DNA from: DATKGL01 sp035510455
GTDB lineage: Bacteria > Patescibacteriota > Saccharimonadia > Saccharimonadales > UBA4665
Direction of reading: 5' to 3'
Assembly (NCBI GenBank): GCA_035510455.1
Contig: DATKHB010000006.1
Span: forward strand, 1-18,179
DNA: 18,179 nt
The notes under the pieces are model-generated. The model was not told the origin of the DNA. It did not search any database and saw only the letters and a program-made list of their open reading frames with translations. A program made the translations under genes and the position numbers. The stretch's first letter is position 1. Each line of letters starts with the position of its first letter. This document shows positions 1-7,528 of this stretch, one piece after another.

Positions 1-219
1 ACTAGCAATGGTTTGGGCACCAGAGCCAGTTGGCACCACGTTGACGTTAACCGTTCCGTTGGTAGTTAAAAGGCTGATAACTGAACTAATGCTAGAACTT
101 ATGGTAGTGGAAGCTGTTAAGGCTGAAACTACGGCGGTGGAGAACGTAGCAACTAGTAAAGTTACAGCTACAGCCAATACTAATTTAATGTTTTTGAAAT
201 AAAATTGATCTAAAACCAT
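1..219 (-). CDS. Secreted or surface protein, N-terminal part (runs off the left edge)
   Basis: Reading the minus strand from an ATG at 219-217 gives 73 open codons down to base 1, so this is the N-terminus of a longer gene cut by the window. Residues 1-12 form a short polar/basic head (ending FKNIK). Residues 13-34 are a hydrophobic segment rich in Val, Ala, Leu and Thr ending VVSA-LTA, which fits a Sec signal peptide with cleavage after the Ala or an uncleaved anchor. After it comes a Ser/Thr-rich low-complexity stretch and a beta-prone region (NGTVNVNVVPTGSGAQT). No Shine-Dalgarno is visible; the leader is A-rich. It is divergent from the tail-fibre operon at 406. I do not recognise the family; a surface, pilin-like or adhesin protein is possible. 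The opposite-strand ORF over the same bases is judged a shadow. Confidence 0.7.
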   Translation of the reverse strand, partial: MVLDQFYFKNIKLVLAVAVTLLVATFSTAVVSALTASTTISSSISSVISLLTTNGTVNVNVVPTGSGAQTIAS

Positions 220-405
220 TTTTAATTTTTGTTTTTGTGGTTACGAGCTTAATTGTAGCGGCGGCCTTCGTAAAAGTAAATACCAGCTCGGCTATCTGAG
301 ATATCTACAACCAAGTATGTAGTGTTCATAGCATAAAGCTCATGTTATTATTTGTAATGTCAAGCTGTTAAAATTCGATCAGTGGATTGACTAGAGGGGG
401 ATTTA

Positions 406-819
406 ATGTCAAGTTTACCTAATCCTGGAAGTAATGCCAATAACTGGGGCTCTATACTGAATGACTTTCTTCAGCAAGCCCTGGCAGCAGACGGTACTTT
501 AGTGACAAGCGCTACAAACTCTTACACAAGCGCTGCCAATACAAATTTAGCAAGTGGTAGTAAGCCTGGCTTGGTACAGCTAGCTGGTGACTTAACGGGG
601 ACATATGATAGTCCTGCGTTGGCCTCGGTAATTACTGCTGGAAGCGTCGGTTCCAGTTCGGCCATTCCGGTCCTGACCTATGACGCCAAAGGCCGGATTA
701 CGGCTGTGAGCACGGCAACACCCAGCGGTGGGGGTGGAGGTTCATCAGATTTTGATGGTGGCAATGCCTCGTCAACTTACGCCGCCGCGATGACGATTGA
801 CGGCGGAGATAGTACATAG
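406..819 (+). CDS. Phage tail-fibre-like structural protein
   Basis: A 137-aa protein with composition and motifs of tail-fibre or baseplate-associated proteins. Residues about 57-107 contain the fibre motif 'AGDLTGTYDSPALASV...VLTYDAKGRITAVS', a repeat unit (GDLTGTYPNP.../DAKGRITAV) widespread in phage tail fibres. It is followed by a Gly-rich linker and a C-terminal DFDGGNASSTY...IDGGDS segment also typical of such genes. There is no signal peptide, as expected for a virion part. The start is supported by a strong Shine-Dalgarno (AGAGGGGG, about 5 nt before ATG). Its stop TAG overlaps the GTG start of the next gene by one base (TAGTG), so translation is probably coupled. It is the first gene of a three-gene operon. 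The exact role (fibre base, adaptor) is inference. Confidence 0.7.
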   Translation: MSSLPNPGSNANNWGSILNDFLQQALAADGTLVTSATNSYTSAANTNLASGSKPGLVQLAGDLTGTYDSPALASVITAGSVGSSSAIPVLTYDAKGRITAVSTATPSGGGGGSSDFDGGNASSTYAAAMTIDGGDST

Positions 820-1853
820 TGGCCGATCAAATTCAGTTTAGACGCGATACCGCAGCCAATTGGACTTCCAATAATCCAACCCTTGCCGAGGGTGAAGTCG
901 GCCTTGAGACGGATACAAACTCCTACAAGATTGGAGATGGTTCGACGTCATGGACAAGCTTGAGTTATCGCCAGCTTGCGCCAGAAATAACCACACTGCT
1001 TCTCGACGGCCAAAGCAGCGATCCGTCTATCCCAGCTTCAGGTGATTTGGTGGTTTACTCTAAAGCGATTGCCGGCCGCATGATGCTTAAGCAGGAAGGT
1101 AGTAGTGGCTTGCATACAGCTTTTCAGCCGCTTCTCGCTCGCAACAAAATTGGTTACTGGTGTCCACCTGGTAACAACACCACCGTTCCGGGGGTGTTCG
1201 GCTTCACGGCTTATACAGTGGTAACAACTGCCGTAACGCGCAATATTGCGACCACAAATCTTTTTACTAGAATGCGCCGACTCGGTTTCCCGTCATCGGC
1301 TTCGGCTGGGACCGCCGCCGGTGCTCGTGTCGCGGTTGGCCAAATAACGGTCGGTGACGGATCGGGTAACGGCGGATTTTTCAAAGTTATCCGCTGGGGC
1401 ATTAGCGACACTACCTTTAAATCGGCCTGCCGTACCTTTATAGGGATATCAAGCTCCACTGCGGCGCCCTCGAACGTTGAGCCGAACTCGCTGACAAACT
1501 CCATCGGTATGGGGCACGGTGCGGCCGATACCACCATGCACATTTACTATGGCGGCTCAAGCGCCCAAACTCCGATTGACCTCGGCGTCAACTTCCCGGC
1601 CAATACGTCGAACATTGACGTCTATGAATTAGCCCTGTTTGCCCCGTCGAGCTCTAATAATACGGTTTACTACGAAGTTAATCGGATTAATACCGGAGAC
1701 GTGGCCACCGGTACGCTTACCGGTACGGCTGGTACGGTTTTGCCGGCATCTTCACAACTCTTGACCTATTCGCAGAACTGGCGCAACAACAACGGAAACG
1801 CCTTTGCGGTTTCATTCGACATCATGAGCGATTACATCGAAACGGATAACTAG
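819..1853 (+). CDS. Phage tail-fibre/receptor-binding protein with Mtd-like N-terminal domain (copy 1)
   Basis: A 344-aa protein. Residues 1-50 match the phage N-terminal fibre domain seen in Bordetella phage major tropism determinant and many tail fibres: IQFRRDTAANWTSNNPTLAEGE followed by KIGDGSTSWTSLSY. The rest (about 55-344) is a Gly/Ser/Thr/Asn-rich beta-type body with conserved blocks GRMMLK, LLARNK-GYWCPPGNNTT, GVFGFTAYT, TRMRRL and FDIMSDYIETDN at the C-terminus. The start is GTG, overlapping the previous stop by one base, with GGAG about 11 nt upstream inside the preceding ORF. The next gene begins on the base after its TAG stop and is a full-length paralogue. Attachment of a phage or phage-derived particle to a host surface is the likely role. 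The receptor cannot be read from sequence. No signal peptide is present, so it is not a classical secreted adhesin. Confidence 0.72.
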   Translation: MADQIQFRRDTAANWTSNNPTLAEGEVGLETDTNSYKIGDGSTSWTSLSYRQLAPEITTLLLDGQSSDPSIPASGDLVVYSKAIAGRMMLKQEGSSGLHTAFQPLLARNKIGYWCPPGNNTTVPGVFGFTAYTVVTTAVTRNIATTNLFTRMRRLGFPSSASAGTAAGARVAVGQITVGDGSGNGGFFKVIRWGISDTTFKSACRTFIGISSSTAAPSNVEPNSLTNSIGMGHGAADTTMHIYYGGSSAQTPIDLGVNFPANTSNIDVYELALFAPSSSNNTVYYEVNRINTGDVATGTLTGTAGTVLPASSQLLTYSQNWRNNNGNAFAVSFDIMSDYIETDN

Positions 1854-2888
1854 ATGGCCGTATTACTGAAATGGCGTCGCGATACGGCGGCCAACTGGAC
1901 TACCAATAACCCAGCCTTAGCCCAGGGCGAACCGGGGTTTGAGACCGATACGGGTGCGTATAAAATCGGCGACGGCTCAACCGCTTGGAACACTTTGGCA
2001 TACGGAGCGTTTTCAAGTGATCCAATCGCAGCTTTGTTTGCTGCTCAAGGCAGCGACCCAAGCGCTCCGGCCTCAAATAAGCTAACAGTTTATGCCAAAG
2101 AAATTGCCGGCCGCATGATGCTCAAACATATGGATCCGACTAACATGCACACGGCGCTCCAGCCTCTTCTCGCGCGTAACAAAGTCGGCTATTGGTGTCC
2201 CCCTGGTAACAACACCACCCTTCCAGGGGTGTTCGGCTTCACGGCTTATACGACAGTTGGTACGGTAACGGCTGCGAATGTTGCCACAACGAATACCTTT
2301 ACCAGGATGCGCCGACTAAGCCTGGTAACAGCTGCAACTGCCGGCGCGCTGGCGAGTGCACGCGTTCCGGTAGCTCAAATTAGCACTGGAGACGGTAATG
2401 GCAATGGCGGGTTCTACAAAATCATCCGGTTTGGGTGCAGCGATCCGGCTACTGTTTCCGGTGCCAGGCAGTTTATTGGGATAAGTGCCACGACTGGTGC
2501 GCCGACGAATGTCGAACCGAATACACTACTGAACTGCATAGGCATTGGCAACGGAGCTTCAGACACCGATCTCCAGCTTTTCTACGCGGGTTCGGTGGCG
2601 CAGCCACCGATTGATCTTGGTTCAAGCTTCCCGCCCAATACCCTGACAACTGATGCCTATGAGCTGGCGTTGTTCAGTCCGGCCAGCCAGCTGGGCACTG
2701 TATATTACGAGGTCACTAGAATCAATACCGGAGATGTGGTAACTGGCGTGATAGTAGATGGAAGCGGCATCATACTGCCTTCTTTTCAAACACTATTAAC
2801 TTACTCTTGGAACTACCGTACTAACAACCTAACCGCTTTGGCCGTTGGCCTCGACATCATGAGCGATTACATCGAAACTGACAACTAG
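1854..2888 (+). CDS. Phage tail-fibre/receptor-binding protein with Mtd-like N-terminal domain (copy 2)
   Basis: A 344-aa protein, exactly as long as its upstream neighbour and alignable to it without gaps over the whole length; identity looks like a little over half by eye. The N-terminal fibre domain is kept (WRRDTAANWTTNNPALAQGE, KIGDGSTAWNTLAY). So are the blocks AGRMMLK, LLARNKVGYWCPPGNNTT, FGFTAYT, TRMRRL, INTGDV and the identical C-terminus FDIMSDYIETDN in copy 1, LDIMSDYIETDN here. Differences concentrate at about residues 50-100 and in loops of the body, as expected if the two copies bind different surface ligands or form a hetero-oligomer. The ATG starts immediately after the TAG of copy 1, so it is translationally coupled and last in the operon. 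The gene converges with the minus-strand gene ending at 2922. Confidence 0.72.
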   Translation: MAVLLKWRRDTAANWTTNNPALAQGEPGFETDTGAYKIGDGSTAWNTLAYGAFSSDPIAALFAAQGSDPSAPASNKLTVYAKEIAGRMMLKHMDPTNMHTALQPLLARNKVGYWCPPGNNTTLPGVFGFTAYTTVGTVTAANVATTNTFTRMRRLSLVTAATAGALASARVPVAQISTGDGNGNGGFYKIIRFGCSDPATVSGARQFIGISATTGAPTNVEPNTLLNCIGIGNGASDTDLQLFYAGSVAQPPIDLGSSFPPNTLTTDAYELALFSPASQLGTVYYEVTRINTGDVVTGVIVDGSGIILPSFQTLLTYSWNYRTNNLTALAVGLDIMSDYIETDN

Positions 2889-2921
2889 AGTAGTAGGTTG
2901 GTTGGTTTAAGTAGCTACCAG

Positions 2922-3332
2922 TTAGATATGTGATGCTCGGAATAAAATACTTTGATAACTGTTCAAACGCACCAGTCCAGCTATAGGGGCGTCGCGCCTA
3001 TAGACAACACCGTTATGCCTAGCTTTAATATTTGTCATAATGGCAATGTACTGGCTGTAAATAGCTTGGCTTAGCGTAATTGGCACTGATCCAAGTTTAT
3101 TTTTATACACAATTGGCGTGACATTTTCCTGAGAGTTACTAAGTATCTCTGTAATTGTGCCCCGATTATCAACCAAGATATAACGTACAGGGGCAATAGC
3201 CGCACTTATAGTAACGCTGCCGCTTGATGCGGGTGAGCTCGTTAGTGCATGGCAAGTATTCATAAGCACCGTACTATCGAGCACCATAAAAGCAACAGAT
3301 ACTACTATTAGGCTCCAAAACATCCGCGGCAT
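2922..3332 (-). CDS. Small secreted protein of unknown function
   Basis: A 136-aa protein starting at ATG 3332; an in-frame ATG four codons on (at 3323) is also possible. Residues 4-25 are a hydrophobic core (MFWSLIVVSVAFMVLDSTVLM) followed by TCHA-LTSS, a plausible signal-peptidase site. The mature part is beta-rich (GSVTISAAIAPVRYILVDNRGTITEILSNSQENVTPIVYKNK) and then has a Tyr/Arg-rich tail. There is no lipobox and no second membrane helix. No Shine-Dalgarno is visible; a TAATAT element ends about 10 nt before the ATG, so the message may be almost leaderless. A 15-bp-armed palindrome lies just upstream (3348-3380). The gene sits between the tail-fibre operon (convergent) and the terminase operon (same strand). 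I do not recognise a family. It may be a host surface protein rather than a phage gene. Confidence 0.6.
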   Translation of the reverse strand: MPRMFWSLIVVSVAFMVLDSTVLMNTCHALTSSPASSGSVTISAAIAPVRYILVDNRGTITEILSNSQENVTPIVYKNKLGSVPITLSQAIYSQYIAIMTNIKARHNGVVYRRDAPIAGLVRLNSYQSILFRASHI

Positions 3333-3347
3333 AGGTTACGCTATATT

Positions 3348-3380
3348 AGAATAATATTTACTAATAGTAAATATTATTCT
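3348..3380. repeat. Perfect AT-rich palindrome upstream of the small secreted protein
   Basis: Arms 3348-3362 (AGAATAATATTTACT) and 3366-3380 are exact reverse complements around a 3-base centre. The right arm ends 48 bases upstream of the start at 3332 and the left arm begins 16 bases upstream of it. No T-run follows on either strand, so an operator or cruciform-type site is more likely than a terminator. It overlaps where a -35 element for the 3332 gene would lie. Confidence 0.5.
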
Positions 3381-3478
3381 TTACCATAAGCTTTATGTTG
3401 CCTGTGCTATCTAATATGGAGGTAGGCTAAGAACTTTGGCGAGTGGGCATAAAAAGCAGTATCGTCGTCGGTCAAATA

Positions 3479-3507
3479 ATAAAAACCCGAACCATGTAGG
3501 CCTGGTT
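3479..3507 (-). terminator. Candidate terminator after the large terminase gene
   Basis: On the minus strand, about 30 bases after the terminase stop, AACCA (3507-3503) pairs with TGGTT (3494-3490). CGGG and then a T-rich run (TTTTTATTATTT) follow. The stem is only 5 bp with an 8-base loop, so this is a weak intrinsic terminator candidate. Its position at the end of the methyltransferase-terminase operon fits. Confidence 0.35.
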
Positions 3508-3537
3508 TGATAGGTTTGTTTGATTTAGATTATGCCG

Positions 3538-5025
3538 TTAGTCCCTATACTCCATATTGTAAAAGACTGTATTGCTCCCGTTCTTTCTTGCAATCATCAT
3601 TGAGATATAACGAACGACCTTAGTGTTGATATAGTTTAAGCCCATGGTCGTAGCATCAACCAAGTCATCGTGCTTCTCTACACCGAAGCCAATTAACTGC
3701 TGCACGATTGGATCACAGCTTCTATCAGCAGGAAGGAACACCCGGCCTTGCTCAAACAGCATACTAGCAGTTGAAAGCCGTGACCGTTTGTCGCTCCTAG
3801 CACCCACACCTTTGACATCAAGTCCATTATGCTCAAAAACCTGAATAGCAGCATCTTGATAGGCGACTTTCTCTACGAGCAACTTAATACCCTCTGAATT
3901 AGTGTTAAAGCTGTGATAGATACCTTGCACAGTTTCCAAGGTTTGCTGGAAGGTCATGCGCTTGTTAATAAAGCGCTTATCGATGTAGTAGCGCCGATTC
4001 TTAGTTTCGTACCCATAGACATGGATGACCACAATTGCAGTGCAATCGGCACTGGCCTTTTCAGAGATAGCAAGGTCAACCGATATAAACGTATTGAGAT
4101 ATTGATTCTCTCGAGTCTTGGCGGGCAGCTCCTCGTAATACTGAATCCATTTTGGGTCAATAATCTGGTCTTCGTCCGGAATAATGTTCAGCAGGTACTC
4201 CCGCTGCCAAGCGATGCGGTTGCCGACCATCTGCTCCTGCTCGTGCAGGGCTTGAGCGTCCGGGTACTTGCCCGGCCACAGGCATATCCCCTTGGTGACG
4301 AGCGGAAACTTTTTAAAGACGCCGGTCATAGTTTTGGCTTCAATCTTTTCCCTCAGACGCATAAGTAGCGAATCTTCGTGTAACAAGTTGCCGACCGTAA
4401 TGAGCTTGGTGTTTTGGTCGCCTAAGGGCAGGATCTCACCGGTAAACCAGTCGTAGGTTTTGTTGCGGCCTTCACGGGTTTTAACCGAATTCATGTCTTC
4501 CACATCGTCAGCAATAATGAGATCTGGTCGTATAGCACCGTGGCGGATACCACGGATACTTTGCTCAGTACTGGCGGCTATGATTCGGGCGTTAAACCTT
4601 GGCAGCATAAGAGCAGACGTACCCCACTCATCGGATTCGGCCTCGAGTGGGCCATAGTCCTTACGCAGCAACTCATTCGACTCAAATTCCCGCTTAATAT
4701 TGGTCAAGTGAGTACGGGCTTGGCTCTGGGTTTGGCTTAAAATAACTACGAATTTCTTTTGCTGCTTACCGAGTACCGACCAGATCGGGTAGGACACCGT
4801 CATAATTGTTGACTTACCGGAACCACGAAAGGCCACGACAACAGCGTGTCGAATCGACTCATCTTCCGTCAGTTGGTACAGCTCTTTCTGAAACTCGGCC
4901 GTCGGATACTGCACGTAACGTCCCATGTATATATGGAAGAAGTAATAGTGACTCCGTTCGGCTAGGTGCATCCGGATTGACCGGTTGGCCTTAATCATCT
5001 CGAAGTCTAAATCATTATTTTCCAT
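3538..5025 (-). CDS. terL: Phage terminase large subunit (ATPase and nuclease)
   Basis: A 495-aa DNA-packaging motor protein, of usual length for the family. The ATPase part has Walker A AFRGSGKST (residues 65-73) and Walker B DLIIADDVED (168-177). The RNase H-like nuclease part has VDLAIS with Asp317, VEKVAYQDA with Glu385, and KHDDLVDATT with Asp453/454/457. All key acidic residues are present, so it looks functional. I chose ATG at 5025 (MENNDLDFEM). The longer frame begins with TTG at 5088 and would overlap the small subunit by 74 bases. With 5025 the overlap is 11 bases, the same as between the small subunit and the methyltransferase. It is the last gene of a four-gene overlapping operon. 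Portal and capsid genes normally follow here but none is present. Confidence 0.93.
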   Translation of the reverse strand: MENNDLDFEMIKANRSIRMHLAERSHYYFFHIYMGRYVQYPTAEFQKELYQLTEDESIRHAVVVAFRGSGKSTIMTVSYPIWSVLGKQQKKFVVILSQTQSQARTHLTNIKREFESNELLRKDYGPLEAESDEWGTSALMLPRFNARIIAASTEQSIRGIRHGAIRPDLIIADDVEDMNSVKTREGRNKTYDWFTGEILPLGDQNTKLITVGNLLHEDSLLMRLREKIEAKTMTGVFKKFPLVTKGICLWPGKYPDAQALHEQEQMVGNRIAWQREYLLNIIPDEDQIIDPKWIQYYEELPAKTRENQYLNTFISVDLAISEKASADCTAIVVIHVYGYETKNRRYYIDKRFINKRMTFQQTLETVQGIYHSFNTNSEGIKLLVEKVAYQDAAIQVFEHNGLDVKGVGARSDKRSRLSTASMLFEQGRVFLPADRSCDPIVQQLIGFGVEKHDDLVDATTMGLNYINTKVVRYISMMIARKNGSNTVFYNMEYRD

Positions 5026-5434
5026 CGTCTTGTCCCACTTGAACGTTCGTTTGTAGCAGGCCAGCTCGCAGTAACGCTTGTTCGACAACCATTGCTTGCT
5101 CTGGTGTCAGCGCTTCCGGGTCATGTTTCAAGTTGGCATCGACCTTTATGCGTGTTTCATAAATCTGGTGGTGATGCTTCAGCCAGAAAATAATAGCCGT
5201 CATGTTTTGCTCTTTAATGGCCGTGATTAGCTGTGATTCGGCTAGGTCATTTATTCGTTCGGTGCTTTCTTCAAGCGCCGCATCGCAAGCTTCCGCAAAC
5301 TTTTCATCCTGTCTGCGCCAACGGTAATAGGTGGTACGCGGCACATTCGCTTGCGTACATGCGACTTCTACAATCGGCGTTTTTATTAAACGCTGGAGCA
5401 GCTTCTTTTTGTCGGCGGCTTGGTTACGACTCAT
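5015..5434 (-). CDS. terS: Phage terminase small subunit
   Basis: A 139-aa protein immediately upstream of, and overlapping, the large terminase gene. Residues about 18-46 form a helix-turn-helix (VEVACTQANVPRTTYYRWRRQDEKFAEAC) of the type found in phBC6A51-like small terminases and transposase HTH domains. The middle (about 50-95) is helical and charged (ALEESTERINDLAESQLITAIKEQNMTAIIFWLKHHH), fitting the oligomerisation core. The C-terminus may contact the large subunit. The role is recognising phage DNA for packaging and loading the motor. The ATG at 5434 overlaps the end of the upstream methyltransferase by 11 bases, which suggests translational coupling. Assignment rests on HTH plus position; the family is poorly conserved. 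Confidence 0.8.
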   Translation of the reverse strand: MSRNQAADKKKLLQRLIKTPIVEVACTQANVPRTTYYRWRRQDEKFAEACDAALEESTERINDLAESQLITAIKEQNMTAIIFWLKHHHQIYETRIKVDANLKHDPEALTPEQAMVVEQALLRAGLLQTNVQVGQDDGK

Positions 5435-6170
5435 GGATTAGCTCCGCTTTCTGGCCGGTCAATTTTTCCCAACGGGAAATCACCACGGTGCAATAGGCGG
5501 GATCAAGCTCGACTGCTAGGCAACGCCGATTGGTTTGCTCACAAGCTAGTAGCGTACTGCCGCTACCAACGAAGCCGTCAAATACGGTATCACCGACTTG
5601 GGAGCTGTTCAGAATCAGTCGCCGGAGTAAGCCCACCGGCTTCATGGTGGGGTGCAGCTTGCTTTTATTTGGTCGTGGATAGACCAGAATACTCTTGTCT
5701 TTGCTCTTAGCGAAGACGTGGGTACCGTACCAGCCGTAGATGATCAGTTCGTGCTGCGGCAGATAATCTAGTCGCCCAATCACGGCGTGAGTCTTTGCCC
5801 AGATGAGCAATTGGGCGAATTTACCGGCGGTGGCTTTGAGGGCTGCAATTGTGGGCAGCAACATTTTATCGGAGTTAAAGATGTACAGGCTGTTCTTTCG
5901 TGACAGGTATGGCTTAACCACCGACAGCCACTCTTGGGTGAAGGCTTGGTAGGCCGGTTCATCGGCAATATTATCGTTGGCAATGACTTTGTCGGTCGCC
6001 AACTTTGCTATGCCACGCTTGCTCTCGACGTATGACACGCCGTAGGGCGGATCGCAGAGAATCATGGCTATTTTGTCGTCACCGACTAGCCGACTGACAA
6101 GCTTCGCATCGCTGGAATTACCACATGCCAAACGGTGTCGTCCCAGCTGGTAGATTTCACCCGGCTTCAT
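5424..6170 (-). CDS. DNA adenine/cytosine-N4 methyltransferase (beta-class order), phage-associated
   Basis: A 248-aa protein with the N6_N4 methylase arrangement. Catalytic motif IV DPPY is at residues 40-43. HPTMKP is at 173-178. The AdoMet-binding motif I FVGSGST is at 200-206, followed by ACEQTNRRCLAVELDP. Motif IV before motif I is the beta-class order. The N-terminal lead GEIYQLGRHRLACGNS resembles that of the upstream enzyme (GDMFQLGKHRLICGSS), so the two are paralogues, but this one lacks the ParB-like domain. The ATG overlaps the upstream TGA stop as ATGA, so they are translationally coupled. No restriction endonuclease is visible, which points to an orphan phage methylase that protects or marks DNA. 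The target sequence cannot be predicted. Confidence 0.88.
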   Translation of the reverse strand: MKPGEIYQLGRHRLACGNSSDAKLVSRLVGDDKIAMILCDPPYGVSYVESKRGIAKLATDKVIANDNIADEPAYQAFTQEWLSVVKPYLSRKNSLYIFNSDKMLLPTIAALKATAGKFAQLLIWAKTHAVIGRLDYLPQHELIIYGWYGTHVFAKSKDKSILVYPRPNKSKLHPTMKPVGLLRRLILNSSQVGDTVFDGFVGSGSTLLACEQTNRRCLAVELDPAYCTVVISRWEKLTGQKAELIHES

Positions 6171-7435
6171 AGCTTCACTGCCTTTTGGTCGGTCTGGGCT
6201 TCCCAGCGATCAATAATGACTTGGCAGAACACTGGCTCGATCTCACTCAGCAGTGCCACTCGCATCATTTGTTCGCAGGCGATGAGTGTTGAGCCAGAGC
6301 CGCCGAACACGTCCAGCACAATGTCACCGACTTTGCTGCAGCGCTTCAGCGGCTTTTCATGCAGGTTAATAGGTTTCTGGGTCGGGTGCTCATAATCTTG
6401 TCCCGCTTCACGCTTCGCCAGCCAGATATCGAACAGGTCAACGATGTCGTCAATCGTACGGTTACCCGAAGCTATGTCTTTGTTAAGGATTTCAGTCAGA
6501 TTCTGGCTACTATCAGACAGGTACGGATTGCCTCGTGTAGCGTAGATGCAGGGCTCATAACCCTTGTTGAAAGCAACTTGCGGCACCACATTGAAACCAT
6601 TCTTGATCCACAAGCAGACCCGCCGGTTTTTCAGGCCATGTTCGGCCATGAGGGTTTGCAGCAACCCGATGTATGTCTGGTCGCAGTACATGAAAACGTG
6701 GGCGTTATCGGCTAGCACCGGCAGCGCGGCCTTAAGGATGTCGCTCAGGAAGCTAGCGTATTCAGCATCGCTTTTACTGTCGTTGGTCGTGCCACCGTAG
6801 CCAGCCTTGAGCCCGACACCCTTGTTGTAGTCCAGGCCAATGTTGTATGGTGGGTCGCTGTAAAAGATGGTTGGCGTGAGTTCGCCAACGAGGCGCTTAA
6901 TAGTTGCTGAGTCGGTTGAGCTGCCACAGATTAAGCGATGCTTGCCAAGCTGGAACATGTCGCCCAGCTTGATGGTGGTCGACGCTGCTTCTTTGATAGC
7001 CTTTTCGACGTCAAAGTCATCATCGTCGGTTTCTAGCGCATCGTTCCAGATGTCACCGAGGTCGCTATCGTCGAAGCCAACGTCGAGCAGTAAATCGATG
7101 TCAAACTGCTTGAGTAGCTCAAAATCCCATTCGCCGGTGTTGCGGTTCAGCCGCAAGTTCAGTTCTTTTTCCCTGGCTTCATCAGGAATGTCCACGTAGA
7201 CAACGGGAACTTCGGTAAAGCCCAGGTCTTTGGCAACTTTGAGGCGGAAGTGGCCGCCGATGACGATGTTTTCGCGTTCGGTTGCGCCGTTAACGATGAT
7301 CGGGTCTACTAAGCCGAAGCGTTTAATGCTCTCGGTGAGCTGCTCCGTGGAATGGCTGCTCCATTTGCGCGGATTATACGGCGCCGGGTTCAGTTCCGTG
7401 ATGTTGATATGTTGGATATTTAATTTGTCGGACAT
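6167..7435 (-). CDS. ParB-domain DNA methyltransferase, phage-associated
   Basis: A 422-aa fusion. Residues about 8-100 form a ParB/sulfiredoxin-like domain (LNPAPYNPRKWS, LTESIKRFGLVDPIIVN, IVIGGHFRLKVAKDLG, LNLRLNRNTGEWD). A linker rich in Asp/Glu follows (about 120-150). The beta-class methylase has motif IV DPPYNIG (194-200), HPTQKP (350-355) and motif I FGGSGST (377-383). All catalytic motifs are intact. The start ATG at 7435 has a good Shine-Dalgarno (GAGGAG, about 8 nt upstream). This type commonly sits next to terminase genes in phages of Gram-positive bacteria, and here it heads the operon methylase-methylase-TerS-TerL. The ParB-like domain may bind DNA or act as a CTP-type switch; that is inference. 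Confidence 0.9.
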   Translation of the reverse strand: MSDKLNIQHINITELNPAPYNPRKWSSHSTEQLTESIKRFGLVDPIIVNGATERENIVIGGHFRLKVAKDLGFTEVPVVYVDIPDEAREKELNLRLNRNTGEWDFELLKQFDIDLLLDVGFDDSDLGDIWNDALETDDDDFDVEKAIKEAASTTIKLGDMFQLGKHRLICGSSTDSATIKRLVGELTPTIFYSDPPYNIGLDYNKGVGLKAGYGGTTNDSKSDAEYASFLSDILKAALPVLADNAHVFMYCDQTYIGLLQTLMAEHGLKNRRVCLWIKNGFNVVPQVAFNKGYEPCIYATRGNPYLSDSSQNLTEILNKDIASGNRTIDDIVDLFDIWLAKREAGQDYEHPTQKPINLHEKPLKRCSKVGDIVLDVFGGSGSTLIACEQMMRVALLSEIEPVFCQVIIDRWEAQTDQKAVKL

Positions 7436-7470
7436 AACTATTGCTCCTCGTTAATTTAGTTATGCCTGCA

Positions 7471-7501
7471 ATTTAAAACACCCCGACGATTTGCGTCAGG
7501 G
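7471..7501 (-). terminator. Rho-independent terminator after the winged-helix gene
   Basis: On the minus strand CCCTGACG (7501-7494) pairs with CGTCGGGG (7488-7481) across a 5-base loop, with one G-U pair. It is followed by TGTTTTAAATT. It lies 28 bases after the stop of the 7529-8164 gene and before the ribosome binding site of the methyltransferase operon, so the two units are probably transcribed separately. Confidence 0.65.
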
Positions 7502-7528
7502 CTAAAAAGTGTCCCAAAAAGGTCTAAA

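Noticed and set aside
8..202. Plus-strand 64-codon ORF at the left edge
   Set aside because: It is antisense to the minus-strand frame with a clear signal peptide and has repetitive, shadow-like composition.
819..2888. Diversity-generating retroelement, suggested by the Mtd-like domain
   Set aside because: No reverse transcriptase or template repeat is visible, and the C-termini, where variable regions lie, are nearly identical in the two copies.
5026..5088. TTG start giving a longer large terminase
   Set aside because: It would overlap the small subunit by 74 bases with a rare start codon; ATG at 5025 gives an 11-base overlap like the neighbouring junction.
3644..7199. Plus-strand ORFs of 60-150 codons across the terminase and methylase genes
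   Set aside because: They are shadows opposite genes with intact catalytic motifs and show no domain pattern or ribosome binding sites.
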